From contig CM073887.1 of the NCBI GenBank assembly GCA_037176705.1, forward strand, positions 59,977,001 to 60,041,000: DNA of 64,000 nucleotides, given 5' to 3'. The notes beneath the pieces were generated by a model. That model had not been told where the DNA came from, searched no databases, and saw only the letters and a program-made list of their open reading frames with translations. This document shows, piece after piece, positions 1 through 10,591 of this stretch. This stretch comes from Molossus alvarezi. Lineage: Eukaryota > Chordata > Mammalia > Chiroptera > Molossidae. The translations under genes were made by a program, and so were the position numbers. Each line of letters starts with the position of its first letter. Position 1 is the stretch's first letter.

Positions 1-44
1 TGGCGGCCATTCTGACATGTGTGAAGTGATACCTCATTGTTGTT

Positions 45-3000
45 TTAATTTGCGTCTCTCTGATGCTTAGTGATGTTGAGCATTTCTTCATATGTCTCTT
101 GGCCATTTGTATGTTTGGAGAGGTGTCTATTCAGCTCCTCTGCCCATATTTTAATTGGGTTCTTTGTCTTCTTTTTGTTCAGTTGTATGAGTACTCTATA
201 TATTTTGGAAATTAACCCCTTATTTGATGTATCATTGGCAATGATGCGCTCCCATACAGTGGGTTGCCTTTCCATTTTGATGGTTTCTTTTGCTGTGCAA
301 AAGCTTTTTAGTTTGATGTAGTCCATGTGTTCATTTTCTCCTTTGTTTCTATTGCCTTAGGTGATGTATCAGTGAAAATTCTGCTGCATATGATGTTCGA
401 AATTTTTTTGCCTACATTTTCTTCTAGGATTTTTATGGATTCATGAGTCACATTTAAGTCTTTTATCCATTTTTATTTTAATTTTGTGTATGGTGTAAGT
501 TGATGGTCTAGTTTCATTTTTTTGCATGTAGCTGTCCAATTTTCCAACACCATTTATCAAAAAGGCTGTCTTTACTCCACTGTATGCTCTTCCCTCCTTT
601 GTCAAATATTAATTGAGCATAATGTCTTGGGTCCATTTCTGGGTTCTCTGTTCTGTTCCACTGGCCTATATGCCTGTTCTTGTGCCAGTACCAGGCTATT
701 TTGATTACAGTAGCTTTGTAGTATAACCTGATATCCGGTATTGTGACCCCCACCTACATTGTCCTTCTTTTTCAAGATTGCTGTGGCTATTTGGGGTCTT
801 TTTTGGTTCCATAAGAACTTTTGAAGTATTTGTTCTAGTTCTGTGAAATATGTCATTGGTATTGTGATGGGGATTGCATTGAATCTGTAGATTGCTTTGG
901 GTAATATGGACATTTTAATTGATGTTAATTCTTCCAATCCATGAACAAGATATGTGCTTCCACTTTTTCTTTTTTTAATGTCCTGTAGTTTTTTGCAAAT
1001 AGGTCCTTTACTTCTTTGGTGAAGGTTATTCTTAGGTATCTTAATTTTTTACCACGATGGTAAATGGGATTGTTTTTTCAGTTTCTCTTTCTGTGAGTTC
1101 ATCATTAGTGTATAGGAATGCCATCGATTTCTTGACGTCAATTTTGTATCCTGCTACTTTGCCAAATTCATTTATTAAGTCTGGTAGATTTTTGATAGAG
1201 TATTTAGGGTTTTCTATGTATAATATCATGTTATTTGCAAATAATGACAGTTTCACTTCCTCCTTTCCAATTTGGATCCCTTTTATTTTTTCTTCATGCC
1301 TGATTGCTGTGGCTAAGACATAAAGTTAACATATTTTAACTTTATGTTAAATAAGAGTGGCAAAAGTGGGCACCCCTGTCTTGTTCCTGTTCTTAAGGAA
1401 AATGTTTTTAGTTTCTGCCCATTGAGTATGATGTTGGCTGTAGGTCTTTCATATATGGCCTTTATTATGTCTAAATATGATCCCTCTATTCCCACAGTGC
1501 TGTGAGTTTTTATCAGAAATGGACACTGGATTTGTCAAATGCTTTTTCAACATCTATTGATATGATAATATGGTTTTATTCTTTATTTTATTTATGTGGT
1601 GTATCACATTTATTGATTTGCGAATATTGTACCAGCCTTGCATCCCTGGGATGAATCCCACTTGGTCCTGGTGAATGATTTTTTTGATGTATTGCTGGAT
1701 CCGATTTGCTAGTATTTTGTTTGGGATTTTGGCATCTATGTTCATCAGGGATATTGGCCTGTAGTTTTCTTTCTTTGTAGTGTCTTTTTCTGGTTTTGGA
1801 ATTAGAATTATGCTGGCCTCATAGAACGAGTTTGGAAGACTTCCTTCTTCTTGAATTTTTTGAAATAGTTTGAGGACAATGGGTGTTAGTTCTTTTTGAA
1901 TGTTCGGTAAAACTCCCCTGTGAAGCCATCTGGGCCTGGGCTTTTGTTTGCTGGGAGAGTGTTGCTTACCACTTCAATTTTCTTAGTTGTTATTGGTCTG
2001 TTCAAGTTTTCTATCTCTTCCTGGTCCAGTTGTGGGAGATTATGTGTTTCTAGAAATTTGTCCATTTTGCTTAGATTGTCGAATTTGTTGCCATATAATT
2101 GTTCATAGTAGTTGTTAACGATCTTTTGTATTTCTGTGGTGTCAGTTGTTACTTCTCCTCTTTCATTTCTGATTTTGTGTATTTGGGTTCTCTCTCTTTG
2201 TTTCTTGGTGAGTCAAGCTAAGGGTCCATCAATCTTATTTATCTTTTCGAAAAACCAGCTCTTTGTTTCATTGATCCTTTGAATTGTTTTTTTTTTTTTG
2301 GTCTCTATGTCGTTTATTTCTGTTCTGATCTTTACCATTTCCTTCCTTCTACTTGCTCTGGGGTTTTGTTTTAGTTTGCTTTCTACTTCTTTAAGTTGTG
2401 AGGTTAGAAACTATTTCTAATAGTTTATTAGAAATTTTTCTTGTTTCTTGAGGTAGGCCTGTAGTGCTATGAACTTCCCTCTCAGAACTGCGTTTGCTAC
2501 ATCCCATAGATTATGTTGTTGTGTGTTCATTTTCATTGGTTTCCAGGAAGTTTTTAATTTCTTCCTTGATCTCCTCGGTAACCCATTCATTGTTTAATAA
2601 CATGCTATTTAGCTTCCATGTGTTCAAATGTCTTTGAATGTTCTTGTTGCAATTGATTTCTAGTTTCATGCCATTGTGATCTGAGAAGATGCTTGATATG
2701 ATTTCAATCTTCTTGAACTTGTAGAGATTTAGTTTGTGTCTTAACTTGTCATCTATCTTTGAGAATGTCCCATGTGCACTTAAAAAGAATGTGAATTCTC
2801 TAGTTTTGGGGTGTAATTCTCTGTAGATATCTATTAAATCGATTTGGTCTATTGCTTCATTTAGAGTCTCTGTTTCCCTACTAATTTTTTGTCTATAGGA
2901 TCTATCCAGTGATGTCAGTAGGGTGTTGAAGTCCCCTGCTATAATTGTATTGCTGTTGATTTCTCCTTTGAAGTCCTCCAGACTTTTAATATATTTTGGT

Positions 3001-3311
3001 GCTTCTATAGTGGCTGCATATATGTTTATCAAGGTTATATCTTCCTGTTGGGTAGATCCTTTCAATATTATGTAGTGGCCTTCTTTGTCTGTAGTTATGC
3101 CCTTCATTTCAAAATCTATTTTATCAGATATGAGCATTGCTACCCCAGTTTCTTTTCCCTTTCCATTTACTTGGAAGATTTTTTCCCATCCCTTCACTTT
3201 CAACCTATGTGAGTCTTTTGTTGTGAGGTGGGTCTCTTGTAAACAACATATATATGAGTCATGCTTTCTTATCCAGTCAGCTACTCTGTGTCTTTTTATC
3301 AGAGCATTCAA
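45..3311 (-). pseudogene. L1 ORF2 remnant (endonuclease plus reverse transcriptase)
   Basis: Minus-strand fragments cover L1 ORF2p, the protein that nicks DNA and reverse-transcribes L1 RNA. The segment 3311-2511 is the AP-like endonuclease, with QETHL, GDFNT and SDHNG catalytic blocks visible. The segments 1745-1554 and 1495-1313 hold reverse-transcriptase motifs, including the TRQGCPL block. At 1241-1230 the catalytic FADD box reads FANN, so both metal-binding aspartates are asparagine. The segment 326-45 is the C-terminal region. Multiple frameshifts and stops separate these pieces. Confidence 0.92.
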
Positions 3312-3610
3312 TCCATTTACATTTAAGATGATTATTTATTGCCATTTTTGTTTAGTTTGGTTATATTTTTCCTCCTATTTCTTCTAGTAATTACAGCAGT
3401 CCTTTTAACATTTCTTGCAGTGCTTTTTTGGTGCTAATATATTTCCTTAGCTTTTTTGGGGGGGTCTGGGAAGTTCTTTATTTGACCTTCTATTTTGAAT
3501 GATAGCCTTGGTGGGTAGAGTAGTCTTGGATTCAGATCCTTGTTTTTCATAACCTTGATTACTTCATGCCATTCCCTTCTGGCCTGTAGTGTTTCTGTTG
3601 AGAAGTCAGC

Positions 3611-4275
3611 TCAGAGCCTTTTGGGGGTTCCTTTGTAGGTAACCTGTTGCTCATCTCTTGCTGCCTTTAGGATTCTCTCTTTGTCTTTGATTTTTGGCAT
3701 TTTAATTATGATGTGTCTTGGTGTGGGCCTATTTGGGTTCTTCTTACTTGGGGCTCTCTGTGCTTCTTGAACTTGAATGCCTTCTTCCTTCACCAAATTA
3801 GGGAAGTTTTCTGTCACTATTTCTTCAAATATATTCTCTAACCCTTGCTCATTTTCTTCCTCTTTGGGGACTCCTATGATGTATATATTACTATGTTTCC
3901 AGTTGTCCCACAGTTCTCTTAAGCTGTCTTCCTATTTTTTAATTGTTTTTTCCTTTTGGTTTTCTGATTGGTTGAGTTTTTCTACTCTGTCTTCTAGTTC
4001 ACTGATCCAGTCCTCAGCTTTCCCTACTCTGCTGTTTAGACCTTCCAATGTGTTCTTTATTTCTGATATGTCATTCTTCATTTCTTCTTGGTGGTTTTTA
4101 ATTTCCAATTGGTTTATTCTCAACATTTCTATGTCTTTACTCATGGTGTTGATGTCCTTACTCATGCTGTTGAGCTTCCTCAAGATCATGGCCCTGAATT
4201 CTAGCTCTGTAAACTTGCTTAACTGCATTTCATTTATCTCATCTTTGGTAGAGGTCTCTTGTTCTTTCATTTGGA
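3611..4275 (-). pseudogene. L1 ORF1 (ORF1p) remnant
   Basis: Minus-strand fragments encode the L1 RNA-binding chaperone ORF1p. The segment 4270-3932 is a charged heptad-like coiled coil of the kind that trimerises ORF1p. The segment 3817-3611 carries the basic C-terminal region with PTPRHIIIKMPKIKDKERIL, typical of the L1 ORF1 RNA-recognition and C-terminal domains. The two parts are in different frames, so the gene is broken. In an active element ORF1p coats L1 RNA in the cytoplasm. Confidence 0.85.
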
Positions 4276-5110
4276 ATTTGTTTCTTTATTTCATCATTTT
4301 TTCTATCACAGTGGGCTTTGGAGCCTGCCACATTTTCCCTGTGGGACTTGGAATTCTGCTATTTGTGGCTCCCTCTCCTGGGTTTGGATGAGCATGAGAG
4401 GACCCACATTAAACACCTCTGTCAAGTCTTACTTTCCTGGGCAGAGTTGCAAGCCTAGGAATGGTTCAGTTACCCTCTAGCTTTTTGCCTGGAGGCTATT
4501 AGTTGTGGTTACTTGAAGAGCCCTGGGTCCTCAGTTAAATGAAAAACTCCCTCAGGTGCTCAGGGTAAGGGGATTTCCTGAAGGTGGGGCAGATGCTGGT
4601 TGTTAATGAACCTCAATTTGCATTTCAATGGCCCACCTGGGTGGGGTTCAATCTCTGAGGGAGGGGCTTCCACCTCTCCCCAGAGCCCTAGGAAGGAGTA
4701 AGATGGCTGTAATCCTGCATGGCTGCAACTCAGGAAAAGCTCTGAGCTCCCTCCAAATCCCGTGTGTCCCCAACAGTTCCAGTCCAGTCTACCCTCCCTC
4801 TGCCGGAGCCCAAGGTGAGTGGTTGTGGCTATTTTAGCATCTGTCTCAGCTCTGTGCTGTGGAGCTGCTTGGAAGTTTAACCCCGAGGGTGCTCCTCACA
4901 GCTAAGACCACTGCTGTCCATGGGCTCCCAGCCCCCCTCTGGCGCCTCTGCAATCCTACCAGGCTCGGTTCAGTGTTTCTGGTTATATGGTCCTTGCAAG
5001 CTGCTTTTCTGTTGCTTTTTCCTTATGATTTGTCTTTATTTTAGTTGTAATTCCAGTTTGGTCCTCGGAGATGGTCTGTGTAGCTTCCATTCACTCCGCC
5101 GCCATTTTGG

Positions 5111-5379
5111 AATCCTACACTCCCATCTTGATGGAGGGTCTCCAAGCTCTCATTATTCCCCAAACACTGCACCAGCATCCCTCAGCGCCCCCCTCCCCAA
5201 CCCCCCACGCCTCGGTGCAACCCTGTCATCCACCAGCAGAAATAACTTGACCTTGGGAGGCAACTTATATGAGTTCAAACCCAGGCTGGAGCTCCTTCCT
5301 AGCGGTGGCCTTGGCACGTGACTGCCCCTCTCTGCCCCTTGGTTCTTCTGCGGATTTTTTTTTTTTTTTTTACAGGATT
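5111..5379. other. Spacer, no gene seen
   Basis: GC-rich non-repetitive sequence between the L1 5' end and the first SINE, with a T-homopolymer at about 5355-5371. No coding signal is apparent. Confidence 0.5.
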
Positions 5380-5394
5380 ATCATGCTTGTAATT

Positions 5395-5457
5395 TTATTT
5401 TATTTTATTTTTTATCCTCGCCCGAGGACATTTTTTGATATTTTGTTCAGATAGAGT

Positions 5458-5495
<38 letters not shown>

Positions 5496-5654
5496 TCGAC
5501 GTGAAAGGGACACATTGAGTGGCTGCCACCCACAGAACCCAACCAGGGCCGGGGACAAACTGCAACCGAGGTACGTGCCCTTAGCGGGAACTGAACCCGG
5601 GTCTCTCGGGACCGCAGGCTGATGCTCTAACCGCTGAGCCAAACCGGCCAGGGC
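5395..5654 (-). mobile_element. Ves-type SINE, hairpin-tail class
   Basis: Full-length tRNA-derived SINE read antisense, with its poly-A tail seen as poly-T and TTTTA repeats at the left. It is flanked by an exact 15-bp target-site duplication, ATCATGCTTGTAATT (5380-5394 and 5655-5669). A (GA)n tract lies inside. Confidence 0.95.
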
Positions 5655-5791
5655 ATCATGCTTGTAATTAACACACGTTGACTTTCTGCTAAGGGTCTTG
5701 GTGGATGACTGAGGGAGGAGGGGGAAGAGTAGGGTCTGTGGGGTCCAGGACTCAACTCCATCTGCGTGTGATTCTTAAGACACACCTGGAG

Positions 5792-6028
5792 AGCCCTGGT
5801 TGGTTCAGCTCAGTGGTTAGAGCGGTTAGAGGGTTGGCTTGCGAACCAGAGAGTCTTGCGTCGATTCCCAGTCAAGGGCACCTACCTTGGTTTCAGGTTT
5901 GATACTGGCCCCGGTAGGGGTCGTGAGAGAAACAACCAATTGATGTCTCTCTCTCTCTTCCTCCCTCCCTCCCACTCTGTCTAAACAAATAAACAAACAA
6001 ATAAACGACTAAAAACAAAAAACAAAAA
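5792..6028 (+). mobile_element. Ves-type SINE, diverged
   Basis: The head matches the Ves tRNA-like region (GCCCTGGTTGGTTCAGCTCA), followed by a pyrimidine-rich stretch and an AAACAAATA-rich tail. It is more diverged than most copies here and its boundaries are approximate. Confidence 0.85.
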
Positions 6029-6604
6029 AACGGTAGACACCTAGTGCTAATCACAGCCAGCTGTGGGGCACTCCTGAGTGTGTCGGCAGCTCCTTCTGCT
6101 GGACAGTTGGGGGACGACAGGCTCTAAGGAGCATGGTCTCCATTTAGCGTGTGTGATTCTGTGGATGGGTGTGCTGGGAAGAGAGGAGGGGAAAACCTCA
6201 CTTATTGAACGACTATAACTGTCCACATCAGGTTGTGCTCCTACTCAAGGCAGGAGCTTCTGTCCAGACCCCCTCCCTGCCTCACAGCAAGCTGAACATT
6301 CCAGAGAAATAATGAGCAACCCTGACTAATGACAGTTGGGCACATGTTCTCTGCTCTCTCCTAGAGGGACTGAGCCCCAGGTGACATCAGTGGGAACTTC
6401 CTTTCTAAAGCACTTTTTTCTCTGCTACCTTCCCTTCCCTGTCTCTCTTCCCCACTGCCTTACTGGCATCTCCTGGTATCACCTCCCAAAGAAACAACTT
6501 GCAGTTGAATTTTTTGCCTCAGAATAAAGTATTTGCACTTGAATCCTTGTATCACAGTCTACTTTTGGGGAACCCAAACTAAGATACACATGTAGGCCTG
6601 TTAT

Positions 6605-6735
6605 TATGCCCTTTTTACTGAGGAGGAACGTGAGGATCAGAGAGAGCAAGTCACTTGCCCAAGGTCACACAGCTGGAGAGTGGCAAAGCTAGGCTTTGAC
6701 CCCGGGCCATCTGACCCCAATCCCAGTGTTTGCAC
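6605..6735 (-). repeat. MIR SINE relic
   Basis: Contains the antisense MIR core (GAGGATCAGAGAGAGCAAGT then CACTTGCCCAAGGTCACACA). This is an ancient mammalian tRNA-derived repeat. Confidence 0.85.
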
Positions 6736-7139
6736 CCCTCCTGGAAGCCCTCCTCCTTGCTAAGGGCAGAGGGAATTGGGGGGGGGGGTCATTCACAGCT
6801 AGTAATGTCCGTGATGTGTGTATTCATTTATGGCTGGTTTTCATGTCTTCATTCTGTCATGATATAAGGGAAATAATGGCAAACACATGCTTGGTGCTGA
6901 CTATGTGTCAAGAGAATGTTGTTATAAGCACTTTATTTGTTTATCTCCTCTCTCCAAATACTGCATGAGCTTGGTGTAAAGTGTAAACATTTTAAAGGGA
7001 AATTCTTCCACTTCTGCTCCCCACCCCCAGCCCAGCAATTTGGTTTGATTTTTTTTCAACTTTTAAAAATTGCATATATGAACATTTTTTAGTATATATA
7101 CAAACATTTATGCACACATAAACACTTTTTCTTAGAGAA

Positions 7140-7215
7140 TTAAAAAAAAAAAGTGTATTTGAGCCAAACTGACGACATGTGTCAGGGAGCAAGATCTCAA
7201 ATGCTCCCACACATA
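7140..7215 (-). repeat. LTR-like fragment, family unassigned
   Basis: The segment GTATTTGAGCCAAACTGACG with following bases resembles the longer stretch starting near 30345, so both are probably copies of one old interspersed repeat, perhaps an LTR. Confidence 0.35.
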
Positions 7216-7249
7216 ACCATTTTTTGAGGACTCCAAATATGTTGGGAAT

Positions 7250-7620
7250 ATAATCTGTTCTAGTTAGCTATCATTGCATAGCAAACTGTCAGGACATTTA
7301 GTAGCTTCAATTGACAAACTTTAGTTTGCTCACCAGTTTATAATTTGCAGAGCTCAGCTGGGACAGCTTTCTCTACTCTATATGGCATAAGCTGAAGCAG
7401 CTTGTCTGAAGCTGGAAGATCCTCTTCCAAAACAACTGACTCTTGTGGCTGGCAATTTGGTGCTGACTGTTGGCTGGGGTCCTCAGTTTCTGCTAACATA
7501 GGGCCTCTCTGTGGGGTTGCTTGGGCTTCCTCTTCACATGGCATCTGTGTCCAAGAGGGTGTATTCCAAGTGGCCTGGAAGGAAGCTGCAAATCTTCTCA
7601 TGATTTAGGCTCCAAGTCCC
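7250..7620. repeat. Old interspersed repeat, family unassigned
   Basis: Its opening (GTTAGCTATCATTGCATAGC) resembles the one near 8090-8110, and both continue with similar text, so they look like two copies of an old mammalian repeat. I cannot name the family without a library search. Confidence 0.35.
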
Positions 7621-7694
7621 CGAAGTTACTGAGAATAGCTCAGGCTCAATGAGAGAGGAATTAGATTCACCTCTGTATCAGGTTTCTCCAGAGA

Positions 7695-7855
7695 AACAGA
7701 ATTAATAGCATCCATCTACCTGTCTATCTATTAATCATCTATTTATCTATTTATTCATCCATTATGCATCCATCACCTATCATCTATCTACCTATTATTT
7801 ATCTATATCTATCATCTATCAGTCATCTATATATACATATATTTATCTTGAGATT
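7695..7855 (+). repeat. Imperfect (CTAT/CATC)n microsatellite
   Basis: Run of CTAT, CATC and TTAT tetranucleotide units with many interruptions. Confidence 0.85.
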
Positions 7856-8084
7856 TATATAGGATACATAAATGTATATCTTAAGATTTAAATTCTTATC
7901 TTAAAATAAATATTTTTCTCAAGATTATGTATACATTCTACTACTTGGGGAAGAGAGGGGACAAATGACTTCTTTTTATGATATCACACTTCCCAAGTCT
8001 CCCTTCTGTGGATTTTGGTGATAGTATGGCTGGTTTTTATGAACAGTTGTCACCCAGTAAACACAGAGAAAGAAAGATGTAGTA

Positions 8085-8400
8085 GGTGTATCAGTGAGCT
8101 ACCATCTCATAACAAACAGCACCCCAAAACTTAGTGGCCTTAAACAATGACCATTTTATTTTCTCATGAGTCAGCATGCCGACTGATTGGAGGCTCAGTT
8201 GGGCTGGACCATCCAAATGGCTCTCTCACATGGCTGGCAGTTAATACTGGCTGTCAGCAGGGAAATCAGCTGGGGCTGGCGATCAGAGTGTTACATGAGC
8301 AAGTACTTTCCATGTGGCCTGGGCTTCCTGACAGTATGAGATGTGTCCTGTGAGAAAATACAAGTGTAAGCTGCCAGCTGTCTTCAAGGCCATCATTGGC
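8085..8400. repeat. Old interspersed repeat, family unassigned
   Basis: Second copy of the repeat noted at 7250-7620, with the segment CACCCCAAAACTTAGTGGCC seen in many old mammalian repeats. No open coding frame. Confidence 0.4.
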
Positions 8401-9700
8401 ATGACACCACCTGCACTACATACTATTAATTAAGCATCCCAGGCCAGCACAGATTCAAGGAGAAGGGAAATAAACTCTTTTTATTGGGGACAATGGCAAA
8501 AATGGTGCAATCATCACCTTGGTGGGTCTGGGTTAGAGCCTGAGATTTTGCATTTCCAAGATGCTGCATGTGATATTCAGGCTGCCGGTCTGAGGACCAC
8601 ATTTTGAGCGCCCAGTTTTTAGAGCTCACGGCTACTAAGTCCTGTTCTTTCCTACATCGTTAATAAGCACCTACTATGTGCCAGGATTCACTTTCTCCTG
8701 TGCTGTCACATTGAATGACTCTGCTGTGTGGCTAGCACAAGTTACCACATCTCTCTGGACCTCTGTTTTTTCTTCTTTTCTGCTGCTGCTCCCCAGACCT
8801 AGCTGGCCAGCTCTGCTGCCTCTCATGTGTCCTGGCCCTGCCCCTTGCTCTTCTCCAGATGGATCTATCAGCAGGTTGATCCACCCCAGCAGAGGAGAAG
8901 GAGGCGTTAGGGCAGTGTGCCTCACCTGCTGAAGGCTCCAGAAACAGCCACCTGAAGCTGGATCATGTAGGACTGGAAGAAATGAGGTGGGGCGGGGTGG
9001 TGGTGGGAGTTTGGACATTTCCCCAATATTCTATCAGGTGCAGGAGGAAAGTCTGTCTCAATTTTTTCACTCAGCTCTATCCTTCAAATTCACCTTTATT
9101 TTGGAGCCTGACCATGGGGAGAACTCATAGGGGCTGAGACCCACTCACAGAGAAATTTGGGAAGGAGTTGGGTAAGATGTGACCCCTCTCAAGTGCTCAT
9201 CCCAGATGGGAAGACTAAGCCCCGAAGGGGCCAGCACAGCCTGCAGCCAGAGCAAGGGTGAGAGAACTCACTACGGGTCTCCTAGCTCTGCCCTCGCCTG
9301 CCTGGACCCTCTTCTCATGGCCCCACAGACCTGCCCCACTCATCTTCAGGTGCCCTCTTTCCAATGGGCCCTTCCACCGCTGAATCTAATGGGGGAGGCC
9401 CCAGCCAGGCTGGTTTCTTTGTTCCTATTCCCAGCAGGCACATCTCAGCTCAGGCCCTGAGCTGTTTGGAGATAGGACCGTGTGCCCTGCAGGAGCCCGG
9501 GAAATGTCTGGGACGAGGCCCACTTGGCAACTAAATAATCAAGTTCAAACTTTTCCCTGCTGAACCCTAGCCTTGTCAGGGTAGGGGAAGAAGTCAACTT
9601 GGGAGCTGAGAGTCACCTTTGCCTACCCTCCAACCTACCCCCCTAACCCCACTAGGGGTCCTGAGTCCAGAGGTTCCAGTACCCACACCCTGTGACATTG
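8400..9700. other. Upstream flank of CYP4F gene 1
   Basis: Non-coding. From about 8580 it aligns with 45370 onward next to the second CYP4F copy, so it belongs to the duplicated unit. The part from about 8790 to 9750 has no counterpart in copy 2, where LTR sequence occupies the position. No promoter motif can be asserted by eye. Confidence 0.5.
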
Positions 9701-9880
9701 AACTTGTTCCTCTCTGCCTTCATGCTTTGGGTGACTGCCATCAGAGAGGAAGCAGCCAGGCAAGCAGGGATTGGCTGACTCAGCCAAGTCCAGCCTCCTC
9801 CAGTTCAGAGGTCGCCAGGGACAAAGACTTTTCAGGAGGAGGGGAGGAGATTGTGTGGGAGAAGGTGCTCCAGGCAGAAG
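9700..9880 (+). other. Possible 5' non-coding exon of CYP4F gene 1
   Basis: CYP4F genes usually start with a non-coding exon upstream of the ATG exon. A segment ending CCAGGCAGAAG before GTACTAGG (donor at 9881) is conserved in copy 2 (CCAGGCAGAAG before GTGCTGG, donor at 46189). This is inference; the exon start is not defined and RNA evidence is needed. Confidence 0.3.
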
Positions 9881-10064
9881 GTACTAGGCTGAGGCTGAGG
9901 GGGCTGAGGGTCCTTGGCCTGGGGTGGGGAGGGCCACAGCAATGATGGCTCCTAGGAGCAAGCTGTCGGGGTGGGAGTGGCGTGGGAATGGGGATGGTGG
10001 TTTCCTTGTAACTGGAGCTGCCCTGGCAACCTTCTGCTGATTCATTTTGGGCGGTTCTTCATTA

Positions 10065-10195
10065 GTCTTTTCTCTTTCTCTTGTCTCCTTGTCTCTCTCT
10101 CCCTGTCTCCCTCTGTCTCTCTTCCACTCTGTGTCTCCCTCTCTCTGTCTCTGTCTCTCTCTCCCTCTTTCTCTGTATTCCCTGTATTTCCCTGG
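10065..10195 (+). repeat. Pyrimidine-rich (TCTCCCTG)n low-complexity tract
   Basis: CT-rich repeats immediately upstream of the first coding exon. They create long spurious frames on both strands. Copy 2 has a shorter version at 46300-46360. Confidence 0.8.
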
Positions 10196-10393
10196 GTCTC
10201 CCCTCCTCAGCCCCCATTTGCCAATCTCTGAGCCCTCCCTGTCCTGTCCCCAGCACTCACCTGCCCCTCTGTGTCCCTATGCCTCACACCCTTGGCCCTC
10301 TCCCTCTGTTTGTAAGCTGGTCTCTGCCTCTGAGCTCACCATTACCGGCCCTGTCTTTGGTCTCAGGAGCTCACCCTCTGTCTGCCTTGCAAG

Positions 10394-10591
10394 ATGCTGC
10401 AGCTGAGCCTGTCCTGGCAGGGACTGGGGCCACTGGCGGCCTCCCCGTGGCTACTCCTGCTGCTGGTTGGGGCCTCCTGGCTCCTGGCTCGCTTCCTGGC
10501 CCGGGCCTACACCTTCTATGACAATGCTTACCGCCTCCGATGTTTCCCGCAGCCCCCAAAGCGGAACTGGTTTTGGGGTCATCTGGGCCAG
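10394..10591 (+). CDS. CYP4F: CYP4F gene 1, first coding exon (residues 1-66)
   Basis: Starts at the ATG in GCAAGATGCTGC and ends before GTGAGTGT, phase 0. It encodes the hydrophobic membrane anchor ([19 protein letters not shown]) and the proline hinge. Confidence 0.93.

Larger units (their letters stand above)
1..5110 (-). mobile_element. LINE-1 element, antisense, 3' end beyond left edge
   Basis: This is a long L1 retrotransposon read on the minus strand. Going leftward it has a GC-rich 5' UTR (about 5110-4275) that begins CCAAAATGGCGGCGG on the minus strand, then ORF1, then ORF2, whose C-terminal part reaches the window start. The reading frames are broken into many pieces, so it is not mobile. 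The target-site duplication cannot be checked because the 3' end lies outside the window. Confidence 0.95.

Noticed and set aside
3777..4391. Long plus-strand frame of 204 codons
   Set aside because: It is the antisense shadow of L1 ORF1 and the 5' UTR; its serine- and leucine-rich composition is typical of antisense frames.
10062..10256. Charged minus-strand frame and serine/leucine-rich plus frames near 10047-10521
   Set aside because: They arise from the CT-rich tract and from out-of-frame reading of the first CYP4F exon.
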